Origin: Haliotis asinina
Taxonomy: Eukaryota > Mollusca > Gastropoda > Lepetellida > Haliotidae
NCBI RefSeq assembly: GCF_037392515.1
Contig: NC_090280.1
Location: 76,737,004-76,801,003, forward strand
Length of the DNA: 64,000 nt
Direction: 5' to 3'
Part shown: positions 43,140 through 53,391 of the stretch, piece after piece
Layout: each line of letters begins with the position of its first letter
Position numbering within the stretch: the first letter of the stretch is position 1
The notes under the pieces: model-generated
Told to the model about the DNA's origin: nothing
The model's input: the letters and a program-made list of their open reading frames with translations, nothing else
Database searches by the model: none
Position numbers and translations under genes: made by a program

Positions 43140-46111
43140 CTGATTGTGAAGGCAACATCTGGTTATTAACTGCATATAATGGCACAACAGATTGTTTGTT
43201 AAATTTAGTTACCTTCGCACTTAGCAAATATTTCAGCTGTATGGTGACATTCTGTAAATAATCGTGTCTGGACCAGACAGTCCAGTGATCAACAGCATGG
43301 ACATCCATCTACGCAACAGTCAGCGCGCCTGACCATCCGATCCCGTTCGTCGCCTCTTACGACAAGCATGGGTTGCGGAACATCAATTCTAACCCGGATG
43401 TTCACGGGTTCAACGGTTTCGTGTTTCTTCAATGAAACTGCTGACCAGACACGTAAACTTTAAATAACAAAGGAAGTCACTGTTACAATGAAGACACATC
43501 CACGACAACAAAGTTCAGTATACAGTCGCACCATCACCATCCGAGATATACACGAGTGTTATGAATTATATTATTTGAAACAGTACAGCACCTGTCCAAG
43601 GGCAAGCACCTAACATACAACGCACAACATATGATCCTCAGAAATAACACCTGTAACAGAGAAGGGACAACACCTGCCCCAGGACATGCACCTAACATAC
43701 AACGTACAACATATGACCCTCAGAAATAACACCTGTAACAGAGAAGGGACAACACCTGCCCCAGGGCAAGCGCTGGAGGCATAAAGTACAATATATGCAC
43801 AAATAAGATCTGTCCTGGAGAAAGGATCTGACACTCAACACCACCACGTAATATGCACACACCACCTGATAGAAAACAAACGTCTCACAACACCTGTTAC
43901 AGAGCAGAGACAACAGTTGTTCCAGGCCACGCATCTGACCGAAAACACTAGCAACGGAGAACGCACCTGATATACAATGTATGAAACACAACGTGCTCTT
44001 GTCCAAAAGCACTGATCAGACACATCACAAACAAGAGCACGCATCAGACACACACCACACGTGCATGGAGACGCATCAGACATACACCATCTGCCCGAGG
44101 ACACACATTAGACACACATTATCTGTCTCAGAACACGGATCAGACAGACAGCTTATAGACGCACCAGACACACAGTACCTGTCTCAGGACACGCATCAGA
44201 CCCACAACACCTGATAATATATATAAAAGAAACAAACAAACAAACAAAAAAACCCTCACGCACCTGCCTTATTCCCCCGGCATTAATACTGGACTGGTCA
44301 AGTGCGGTCAGTAGAGACTGAAGCTTTGTATCCACTGTCGACAGGAAGGATGTGAGGTTCTGGACAGAAAGTGATTACATTCGTATTAACTTCACCATCA
44401 ATGGGAGATGTAATTCATAGACACAGGGGGCGTGGCAAGACATTTGATGAACTATATCTGAAATTCATCATGTGTGTTCATAGCACCAACCATAGCAAGA
44501 TGTTAAGTACAACAATCTTCAAGTGAGTGAAAATTACAGCCTCAGTAGCTTGTGGGTGAGTGAGTTTATCTGTATGGCAAATTGCGGGTAAACACGTCTG
44601 AATCCAGTCTAAGTAAACTTACACTCGTTACCACTGAGTCTAACAAACCCTAGTAGGAGGTCGCGTCAGGTAACGTTTGAACGACCTGTGACCGTCCAAA
44701 CGCTAGAGGGTTAAATAGATTCAGACAACGGCTACTACATTCGTAACTACTCGTGTCATTTCGGCAAGCCGGATAGCGTCTTCTTGTAGGTCACGGAAAG
44801 AGACGAGTAGTTACGAATGCGGCTACTACTTAGGAATCGGAGGGACTTCAAAATATTTAAGTCACTGACATAGATCTCTCAACAAACAAAAATCCGCATA
44901 TTTTTTTTTTACCTTCAGTATGTCAGGGTTTCTGTTGACATGGTTACCATTAGCTAATATTTCCACAAGCTGACATCTTTGAATATTGCCAAAACCACTA
45001 TTTTCAGCGACTGTTTACTCGCCGTTGTCATGATTGTAACGAGCGCCGTGTGCATCACCAGTAAGTGCGCGTACGCTAAATAGCATTCGGAATCGTTCGG
45101 GTACGAACCTTTTCCAGATAACAAGTTCAAAAGGTATGTGCGAATGTCCACTTTCGCGATTTGGTAAGCTGTGTTCTGATTGGTCAATCTTAAAGTTTAC
45201 CCGACGCCACCTCCCATAAGGTTTTGTTAGACTCAGAAGTGGAGTGTAAGTACTGAGGTTAAGTTTACTTAGACTGGTCTGAATCAAGCAAACCAGTTGT
45301 TGAAAGACCAAGAACCTACCCACACATCAGGGGCACAAAGACAAACTAACAGCTCTCATTTTAGTCACAGTTTGCAAGCATGTGATGCTCAAGATGAGAT
45401 TGGGTCATTCATAGTCAGAATCAGTCAGATTGGTTGTACATGTATGTTTGTTTAACGCCACACTCACCAATATTCCAGTTTTATAGCGGCGCTCTGTAAA
45501 TAATCAAGTCTGGATCAGATAATCCAGTGATCAACATCGATCTACGCAACTAAGATACGATCACGTGTGTTAACCAAGTCAGAGAGTCTGACCACCCAAA
45601 ACCGTTATTCGCTTCTTACGATAAACATGGGTTGCTGATGACCAATTCTCGACCGGAGCTTCACGGGTCCGGATGTTCACGGACAGAGGTCACTCTACGC
45701 CTGATTTTTAACCAAAGAAATACCTACATCAAGCTCTGCCTTGGATGGCCTGTCTGCGGTTTCAACAGCAGCAACTACTCCTTCATGAGACTTCGGCTTC
45801 ACATCCTTCATTTCGTACTGACGTATTTCCGCTATCCGTTCCTGCGACTTCCGGTGACTGTTAACGATATTTTGGAGGTGATGGTTCACCTTTTCGCTGT
45901 CGCTGGGGAGGAAACGACGGCGACACTGGGGACAAGCGTACGGATTCCTGTACGTATCACGAGCTCCTTGTATCGACTGCTGAAGACATCGCTTACAGAA
46001 CGAGTGGAAACAGTTATAGAGCGTCACTGGTTCGGTCAGAAGCTCCAGACATATTGGACAGTTTAAGTCCTCTGTCAGTTGGTCATCCACTTCAGGCGAG
46101 GCCATGGCCAT
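43016..46111 (-). CDS. TRIM-type RING-finger protein, probable E3 ubiquitin ligase (3' end unresolved)
   Basis: Exons 45728-46111 (128 codons), 44264-44359 (32) and 43016-43139 (41 plus one base) join in phase with GT/AG borders. The N-terminal C3HC4 RING has CPIC at residues 18-21, C34, H36, C39, C42 and CPQC at 60-63, plus the TRIM-like LLTEPVTL and HSFCKRC. RING domains recruit E2 enzymes for ubiquitin transfer. No B-box follows in the visible exons; the second exon (LSTVDTKLQSLLTALDQS) looks helical and the third is acidic, Ser/Pro-rich. Two in-frame ATGs (46111, 46105) are possible starts; both have a purine at -3 and G at +4. If the third exon is not spliced, the frame stops at 42939, giving about 226 residues. 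Which TRIM or RNF subfamily is not clear. Confidence 0.8.
43194..43412 (-). repeat. SINE (L family)
   Basis: CTTAGCAAATATTTCAGCTG, GTGTCTGGACCAGACAGTCC, GGATGTTCACGGGTT. In the RING gene intron, sense to it. Confidence 0.88.
43601..44220. repeat. Decaying tandem array (82-bp then ~32-bp units)
   Basis: The left part is two copies of an 82-bp unit (CAACATATGATCCTCAG recurs 82 bp on). The right part breaks into ~32-bp units like CCTGTCTCAGGACACGCATC plus AGACACACA. It fills the intron beside the RING gene's second exon. Confidence 0.8.
44264..44359 (-). CDS. Second exon of TRIM-like gene
   Basis: Acceptor CTTTCTGTCCAG, donor GTGCGTGAG; 32 whole codons NLTSFL...GGIRQ. Confidence 0.75.
44604..45277. 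mobile_element. DNA element with ~75-bp terminal inverted repeats
   Basis: CCAGTCTAAGTAAACTTA and TGAGTCTAACAAA at the left recur inverted at 45195-45277. Interior non-coding; it contains an ~80-bp TACTCGT palindrome, i.e. a nested insertion. Superfamily unknown. Confidence 0.78.
44739..44819. mobile_element. 81-bp palindromic element (TACTCGT family), nested
   Basis: CATTCGTAACTACTCGTGTC at the left, inverted GAGACGAGTAGTTACGAATG at the right. Confidence 0.85.
45448..45671 (-). repeat. SINE (L family)
   Basis: CACTCACCAATATTCCAGTT, AAGTCTGGATCAGATAATCC, GGAGCTTCACGGGTCC. In the first visible intron of the RING gene, sense to it. Confidence 0.88.
45728..46111 (-). CDS. RING exon of TRIM-like gene
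   Basis: Encodes the whole C3HC4 RING plus a basic/helical linker ending RPSKAELD; phase-0 donor GTAGGTAT. Confidence 0.85.
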
Positions 46112-46789
46112 CACGACTTGTGTATTGCGTGTTCAACTAGTATCCTGTCTACATATGGCGAGTGCTGAGCATTTCCTCAGAGTCGCAATAATTAATTCAC
46201 ATGGTCGTTGAGCATCCGATGACAACCATATTTGGGCGAATCCAGCTGCAATGAAACACCAATGTATCTTGACCTACGTGAAGGCGATATTGATATGTGA
46301 CCCATATTATTATACTAAAAAGAATACGCACGATTTTCGATAGAACCTTTGTGTTTTAAAAATAAAAAAAATATCCATTTTATAATTAAGTTATTTGGGA
46401 GTATATTCGGGTAAACTGCGAATTTTAGTTAACAGAAAATATAAATATATATTACAGGTTAAAGAGTTACGTCCCTTCAGTATCCCTGACCAATGTATGA
46501 TAAGATAATCTGATTATTAGTACCCTTGCCTCATGCATGCTTAGATCCGTTTCGATTCTTGTTGTGTACTACGCCTCCTCAATGAGTTATCTAAGAAAAC
46601 TACATTCACATGTGCGAGTATGTTTTTGTGGTAAGAGAGGTTGATACGGCGAGGTCGGTTCAAAGGTCAGTGGGACTTATGATAACAGATTTGCGTCACA
46701 GCAGCCAAGACGACTGAGGACGAATCGGTGTTTTTGAAGGATATTGAAACAAAGGTAAGGGAGCATGACTCCATTTCCCCATATACATG

Positions 46790-46918
46790 TATTCTAAACA
46801 GCAAAAGAAACGCAATTTTCGAAAAAGGGAATCTCATGAAACGCACCCTTTCACATTTATATCTTCTATTTACAAACTTGACAAAAACCGAATGGCGTTT
46901 CTTTTGCTGTTCAGTATA
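46790..46918. mobile_element. ~130-bp MITE (TACTGAAC family), copy 1
   Basis: Right end GCGTTTCTTTTGCTGTTCAG, with its inverse (AACAGCAAAAGAAACGC) at the left. The interior shares ATTTATATCTTCTATTTA with the copy at 48907. End style resembles Tc1/mariner derivatives. Confidence 0.8.
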
Positions 46919-47278
46919 TATCGTTGTTTCATGTTTAGTATTGTTTAGTGTCATAAAGAAGCCTTATATTCGGGGGAAGAAAAACAAAGTTTAAGATTAT
47001 TATATATTTATCCATAAGGAAGCTTCCTCGTGTTTTTATTACTGGTGGTGCGTCATGTCTGAAACTATTTTCCTGAAACTAACTAGTATGGATGTCGTGT
47101 TTGCCTTGCATGGGATTCAATACGTGTGTAAAGCGTCAGTGTTCTTTAACCATCTGTATATAAAGTCACGACGTGTGATTGAGTGTTTGCGCGTGTAACG
47201 TTCTATATTTATTACTACCTTTTTCGAGACAATGACTGATTAAGTGTACCCAAAACACTAAAGAATAATAACCCAAAT

Positions 47279-47400
47279 AAAAAAAAAACCCAAAAAACAA
47301 AATAAAACAAAACAACAACAACAACAACAAAAAGCAAAAAAAAGAGCAAAAACAAAAAACAAAACAAAAAAAACCCAACAAAAACAACAACAAAAAACAG
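47279..47400. repeat. A-rich / (AAC)n low-complexity run
   Basis: Runs of A interrupted by C. The hydrophobic open frames on the minus strand here are artefacts of the poly(T). Confidence 0.9.
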
Positions 47401-47464
47401 ACAGAAATTCGACAGACGGAAGAACATATGTATTGTTGTCAATTGTAAGCATCGATTCAGTTAA

Positions 47465-48135
47465 CTCACTGCACTTCACGGCGTGTACATTACGTCAGTA
47501 CTTCTCCATGTGTGTATAACTTCCGATTCTTCACGGTGTGTGTGTAATGTCAATACTTCACCATGCACATTTAACTTCAGTTCTCCAGGATGTGCATATA
47601 ACGTTAACAGTTGGCGGTGTGTGTATAACATCAATACTTCACCATACGTGTATGACGTCAGTTTTTCACGATGTGTATATAACGTCAGTTCTTCGCCAAT
47701 GGGATATAAAGTCATTTCTTCAATATGTGTATGTAACGTCAATACTTTATGGTATGTACGTAACGGGAATTCTTCACCATGTGTATATAACGTCAATTCC
47801 TCACCATATGTATATATAACGTCAGTTTTTCACAATGTGTATATAAAGTCAATAATTCACGGTGTGTAACGTTAGCACTTCACCATGTGTGTATAACGTC
47901 AGTAATTCATAGTTTGTGAACGTCAATTCTTCGCCTTATGTGTTTAACGTCAGTACTACATGATGTGTGTGTAACAGCAGTCCTTTACCATATGTGTATA
48001 ATGTCAGTACTTTGCCATGTGAATCAAACGGCAATAATTCAGGGTGTGTGTATTAAGTCAATGATTCACGGCGTATATAACGTCAGTTCTTCACGATGTG
48101 TATCTAACGTCAGTACTTCACGCTGTACATTTAAC
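47465..48135. repeat. 27-bp minisatellite with ACGTCA in many units
   Basis: About 25 diverged units of the form TTCACCATGTGTATATAACG plus TCAATTC. ACGTCA occurs 11 times, one being the full TGACGTCA at 47653-47660. Units of nine codons keep several frames open on both strands. Confidence 0.9.
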
Positions 48136-48700
48136 ATTGCGCCAAATGAGGAACGTACTGTAAGCACACCATCGAATGAATCATTGAAGAAAAATATGGT
48201 ATTTTATCAGAGTCACGTGGACCAATCAAAACTCGACATTCTTACATGAGGCTAGATAAGACAATTTTCTACCCGCCTTATAGAAAATGACAACAAAAAA
48301 CATCTATATGGTTTTCATATTGTTAAACACACCACGCCGCTTCAAATTTATTAATCAGTCAAGGATCCAGCATTCTCAAGTATCACACACATTTATACTG
48401 AAAACTGTGTTTCCTAAACAGCAGATAGGACACCGTAACCTTGCTGATATCTTTTTAAAATTATGAAACCAGAGCCAAATGAATGAAGTCTACCTGGGAC
48501 AGGTGCAATGGATCACGTCACACCATAGCTAATATACTGTCAATGCATGTGGTCTGAATCTCAAGCTGTATATTACAAATATAGATCCGCACTAGCACAA
48601 ACAACAACAACCCTCTCCTCACTTTTACCAACAGAAAAATACAATCATTATGTATTCCCATACTACTCAGGTGACGAATGGCAGTGGATATTGAGAAGGG

Positions 48701-48738
48701 GGGTGGGGGGTGGGTGTGGAGAGGGGGGGGGGGGGGGA
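48701..48738. repeat. G-run
   Basis: Nearly pure G with a few T/A; potential G-quadruplex or assembly-sensitive stretch. Confidence 0.9.
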
Positions 48739-48906
48739 AGAGAGTACATATTGTTATTACCCTTTAAGATAAATGTGTGTAAATTCTGTTTGTCAAAGCA
48801 TACTAAACCATATAGGGCGGAGTTGCCAGGGTGTATGAATCGTACACTCCCTCAGATCTATCACGTGACACACTACACGGACTGTATGGATGACCTGTTC
48901 ATATAT

Positions 48907-49039
48907 TATACTGAACACCAACAGAAACGCAGTTTTCGAGAAAAAAATGAAACCTTATGAATGCATGCGTTTATATTTATTTCTTCTATTTAAAAGAATG
49001 ACAAGAACCAGTGTTGCGTTTCTTTTGTTGTTCAGTATA
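48907..49039. mobile_element. ~130-bp MITE (TACTGAAC family), copy 2
   Basis: TATACTGAACACCAACAGAA and inverted GCGTTTCTTTTGTTGTTCAG; interior homologous to 46790-46918. Confidence 0.82.
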
Positions 49040-49106
49040 ATTATTAATTTATCTAATCGATGTCGTGAAACTAAATATTGATCTTGTCAAATTCTGTTTT
49101 CAGTTA

Positions 49107-49215
49107 GTGAGCGAATGAGTGAGTTTAGTTTTAGCAATATTTCAGCTACGTCACGGTGATGGACACCAGAAATCGCGTTGACCATTTCCATGTAGGACTT
49201 TTAGCATTAACCATA
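49107..49215 (-). repeat. SINE (T family), 3' half
   Basis: GAGTGAGTTTAGTTTTAGCA, ATTTCAGCTACGTCACGGTG, GGACACCAGAAATCGCG. Confidence 0.75.
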
Positions 49216-50007
49216 TCAACACACTGATATCTTGATTATAACGACAAACAAAGATCAGACATTTTTTTTCTTTCGAATCAGACATCCCTTGGCTGAACGG
49301 CAAGTACGAAATGGACATTAAATTAATGGATCATTGAAAATCAGTATCGACACCAGGTGCCTGTGAAACTCATGCCATTGTCCTACTCTTGCTTTGGGCA
49401 GCACCAGCCGGTCGTCAACAATGTGCATTGAAAGAATGGATTATTTAACTGTTGATTTTTCGTCGTTTATAAGGTATACGAAACATGAAACGATGAAAAC
49501 CGGCGTTAAAAACACCTATCTCCTACCCCTTCGACCCGAAATAAGAAAACAAAAACAAAACAAATATAGCTAACCCCAAAACGATTACATTAAATAATTA
49601 TAAAAATAATAAATGGTTGAAACTGGTATAGATGCAGTTGAAAGTAGGTATTTGCCAAACTTCATGAACTCACTGCACCCTTATTGAACCTCACATTTAG
49701 ACCTACAGGCCACTCCGAATGGCGGGTAAATAAAACAACAGACATCTACCCATACCCTCACAAAGGAATCCTAAGCATGTATTCCTATGAAAATATTTAA
49801 CTGCTCGACATCCACTGGGGGAAGCGCAACGATTTCTCACCTACTCTTTCCCTAACACAGAAATACGACGTCATGCACGGCACACAACCCCGAGCCCTCA
49901 ACACAACATGATACATTATAAAACATTGAATGAGTCATCGTATTCAGGCTAAGTCTAGCCTACAACCTTCTCTCTTGATTACAGCATACCTTAACCCTCA
50001 CACTTAC

Positions 50008-50110
50008 CTGTCTGGAAATATTCCCGACTTGTCATTTAGCACCGTTCATCTTCATCAGACATCCTTTCACAAGTCGGTCACGTGATCTGACCAGTCAGCG
50101 GAACGCGCAA
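50008..50110 (-). promoter_or_regulatory. Possible untranslated first exon of the RING gene
   Basis: The minus strand has a consensus donor (CCAGACAG then GTAAGTGTG) cutting after 50008, in mildly CpG-enriched DNA. No long frame. Linking it to the RING gene 4 kb downstream is a guess. Confidence 0.25.
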
Positions 50111-50794
50111 CAGGTTTGTATATAGATCCGCTGTACATGACGGTTTTTATCGAAAATGTAACGATGTGACGTGGATTGAATATACTTCTGTGCCGGTCGG
50201 ACTGTAGGATAAACAATCGATTAGGGTAATCCTAATGCTGTATAGCGGTGACATCGCGGTAACAGCTGGTGTATTATAATAGGGTGAGTATTTAATATAT
50301 AGCGCCCTCGTGCGATTTGGTAATAAAATGTACTTACATGCTTACAAATTTACAAATGTATATCTGGTGAGATATTGGTGTAAATGGTGTTTGAAAATGA
50401 TGTTTATCATTGGTATCGATTATATGCGGTGTAGCTTTTAATGAAAATGACGTGATCATCACCCAGTCCAAGAATTTGGACTGACATAAGAACTACGCTC
50501 AAGAGTTCTTTTTCAGTGGATCAAATCGGGTCATGAAAAATAATTCACTTCAACACAAAATGTACTGAAAACATCAGGCTAACTCTGGAAAAAAAAGTTT
50601 CATAAAGTTTGTCTCCTAAATACAGGGATGGAAAGAAGCACATAAGCCGTTTTAGAAGAATTTATCGCGTTAGTTAAGAGCAACTATATGCCATGCAATT
50701 TCAATGGTAGAAATGTTAAAAAGATCACACGTCTATGGAGAAAGGGTTCGCCAACATAACAGCAACCTGTAATATTGTGTTTCTGTTTACTTAA

Positions 50795-51620
50795 ATTCTC
50801 AAGATGGTGCCAAAGTCAGTACTCGTATGGTCACCATTGCTCGGCACCGTCTTGAAACAGACTGGATAAGTCGACAAGGTCGCTCTTGCGGAAGTCTTCC
50901 CCACTTTTCATGCGATGCGATGGGCAGTTATGGAAGTCTTTGAGGCGTGTTTTGACGTTGATGTACACATCGATCGAGTTCATCCCACAGGTATTCTATC
51001 GGGTTCAGATCTGGTGGGAGTGAAGTCCACTGACATTGTCAAAACATTGACCTTAGACCAAAGTAGCTAAACGTGGCGCGTGTTGTATGGGAGATAGAGT
51101 TGCCATGATGGAATAACTCCCTCTTTCTGCCCATAATCGGAAGCATGTGACGTGCAAAGACTTCGTTCATGAACCGGTTTGCTGTCATATGCCCCTGTAC
51201 CCCCACTAAATCAGATCGTTGTGTTTAGGATATGCCATCCCACACCATGACACTATCACCACCTACTCGGTCGTATGCAACTAGAGGCAAAAGATTCATT
51301 TCTCCGACGGTAAACACACTGTCTTCCATGTCGCCGTGAAGAAGAAATCGTGATTCGTCACAGACTGAACCAGACTTCAGTTTCAAAGGTTCCAGTTTCA
51401 GTTAAACACGTTTGCCCTTTAATAGTGAACGATACCACATGTTCTTTCCGCTTACTTAGACGTGCATTATGCATTGCAGGTTTTCGTGGTTGCATTTAGG
51501 CGAATATTTCTTAAAACGCCTTTAAAACAAGCTAAAATTTTGACTATTCTGACTTTGGGCCTTCCAGCTGCATAGGTTTGTAATGACAGTCAATCACCAG
51601 GGAAGGTATGCCTGATCATA
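50795..51620 (-). mobile_element. Degraded Tc1/mariner transposase
   Basis: Reading the minus strand, a frame from ~51365 contains DESRFLL (first catalytic Asp context), VGGDSVMVWDGIS (family GGSVMVWGGI), then past a stop LTAN-like GHMTANRFMNEVFARHMLP. The second Asp motif reads GNSISH instead of DNARPH, and the third acidic motif is lost. Inactive plain DNA transposon. Confidence 0.8.
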
Positions 51621-52149
51621 CAGCCATTTTTGTATCTATATAAACCATAAACCAAAGACTAATACTGTGATCATCATCCATGCCATCCAGTAGGAAGGCA
51701 CACCTTCATCCTGATTCAAATATGAGGAAGTGTATGTTTAACACTGATGTCAGCAATCACAGATACAAAAGAGAGGCCAGTTTATGCCAAAAAATATTTA
51801 ATATAGAGCTTTTTCAATCATTGTTATGACAACTCTCAATGAAATCATAATATCTAATACAAAAATACAATGAAAAACAGTGATCTCGCTTCATATGTAT
51901 ATTCCTTTAAATAAAAAAGAGATATTTATTAATCATAACTGCAATGTCTTCACTTGAAATCATACGCACTGAAAAAGGCAATTTTTTCAGCACAGGCATT
52001 AACCTTAATTATCTCCCCTTACATAGAGCAGCAGGACATGCAAGACTTGGGTTGGTGAGTGAATGAGTGAGTGGCCCAAAACGACCCTGGCTGTAGATAG
52101 GAAAGGGAGGTAAATGGTAAATGTCTGAAAGATAATTTGATTCCTTGAA

Positions 52150-52291
52150 GATATTATGAATCTCACCCAAGTGTCTACTGATATCATGAGTTGATAACGT
52201 GACAAATATACAAGGCTTGCTGATAACACTTTTATCAACAAGTGTTGATATAATTGATATCAGAAGCAACAAGGGTGAGATTCTATAATAT
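52150..52291. mobile_element. MITE (CTCACCC family), copy 2
   Basis: GATATTATGAATCTCACCC and inverted GGGTGAGATTCTATAATATC form the ends, with inner GTGTCTACTGATATCA as in copy 1. About 55 bp longer inside than copy 1. Confidence 0.82.
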
Positions 52292-52827
52292 CACTCCTTT
52301 TGCAATGAAAATGGACATCTCTGAACATGGTACTGCCATTAGACTTGCAGTTCAGCAATGTCACAGAATTATTTCATCACCAAGCTTATCACATCCTAGC
52401 ATTGTGAGTCATGTAATTGATGACGTCACAGCATTGTACAAAATATACTGCCAAAACGACATGTCCTCGAAGAGATCATTTAATCTCACACAAAAAAATA
52501 TGTCCAGTGGGAAAACAGTTTTGGATTCTTGAATTTGTTTTCATGCTGGCAGAAACAGCAGACCACTGGACTGGTCACTAGGCTGGATCTACTATGGACC
52601 ACAGGCCAATGTAATGATGCGAGATGTGTGGCTGCTGCTGACACTGGGGGATCAAGGAGCACATTACTAACTGCTGAACCTGGGAATGCAGCGGCCATCT
52701 TGTTTAAGTTGTTGTTCACAATATAAAGCTCAGCTGTGTAATATGGATACTATCAATGAACACTGATGTCTTCTATTCTGTGATGTGGTATCAGGACTCC
52801 ACTAGATTGCTTTCTTCATCAGTTTAG

Positions 52828-53008
52828 AGAGTGAGTGAGTGAGTGAGAGTGAGTGTGAATAGTTTTTCACACCACTTTTAGCAATATTCCAGCAATATCA
52901 TGGCAGAAGACTCTGGAAATGGGCTTCATGCATTGTGGCGATGTACAGAATTGAGCCCGAGTCTCCAGTGTGATCAGCAGATGGTTTAACCATTAGGCTA
53001 CCCCTCCA
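52828..53008 (-). repeat. tRNA-derived SINE (T family)
   Basis: GTGAGTGAGTGAGAGTGAGT tail, CCAGCAATATCATGGCAG, ACCATTAGGCTACCCCTCC head. Just beyond the ZNHIT3 stop, so possibly in its 3' UTR; sense. Confidence 0.85.
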
Positions 53009-53218
53009 AAGCTCATCACCATAGAACACCATGGACCATCAACAGATCATACATAGATCATTAACAGATCATCAACAGACCAATGACCAATCATTACATG
53101 TATAGATCCCAGATTTGACTGTCACTCACACATTCTTTCATATAATGTCCGTCTCATTTTCGACAGCTGTTTCCTTGTTTTTCAATTTAACACATCTAAT
53201 CAGTTTCCTGAGCAACTG

Positions 53219-53391
53219 TCATGTCTGCTCTGGTTCTATGACCTTCAAGCACTCGTCGGCAAATTCAGTAAAAATGGGTTCCTTCATGGCTTGCTCCATG
53301 AGTTTGCCAGGGTTTTCAGCACTCACCAACGCCGACATCATCACACGTAAATGGGGGTTCTGGAGAAGGGTCTTCAGGTCCTCGGACTCTC
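53219..53391 (-). CDS. ZNHIT3: ZNHIT3 terminal coding exon
   Basis: Acceptor CTTCTGTACAG. Encodes ESEDLKTLLQNPHLR through the conserved C-terminal helix and a TGA at 53219-53221. Confidence 0.95.

Larger units (their letters stand above)
46112..53218. other. Region between RING gene and ZNHIT3
   Basis: No coding gene supported. Contains a TACTGAAC MITE pair, an A/AAC-rich run, the 27-bp minisatellite, a G-run, SINEs, a Tc1/mariner remnant and a second CTCACCC MITE. Confidence 0.6.

Noticed and set aside
43610-44104. Cys/Ser-rich minus-strand frames
   Set aside because: They fall in the decaying 82-bp/32-bp tandem array inside the RING gene intron.
45015-45323. 102-residue minus-strand frame in the RING intron
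   Set aside because: Lies across the right inverted repeat of the 44604-45277 element.
47476-47869. Open frames on both strands with nine-residue repeats
   Set aside because: They come from a 27-bp tandem repeat (a multiple of three); open on both strands, with no start context or splice partners.
52254-52532. 92-residue plus-strand frame starting in the MITE
   Set aside because: Overlaps the MITE end, matches nothing I know and has no splice partners.
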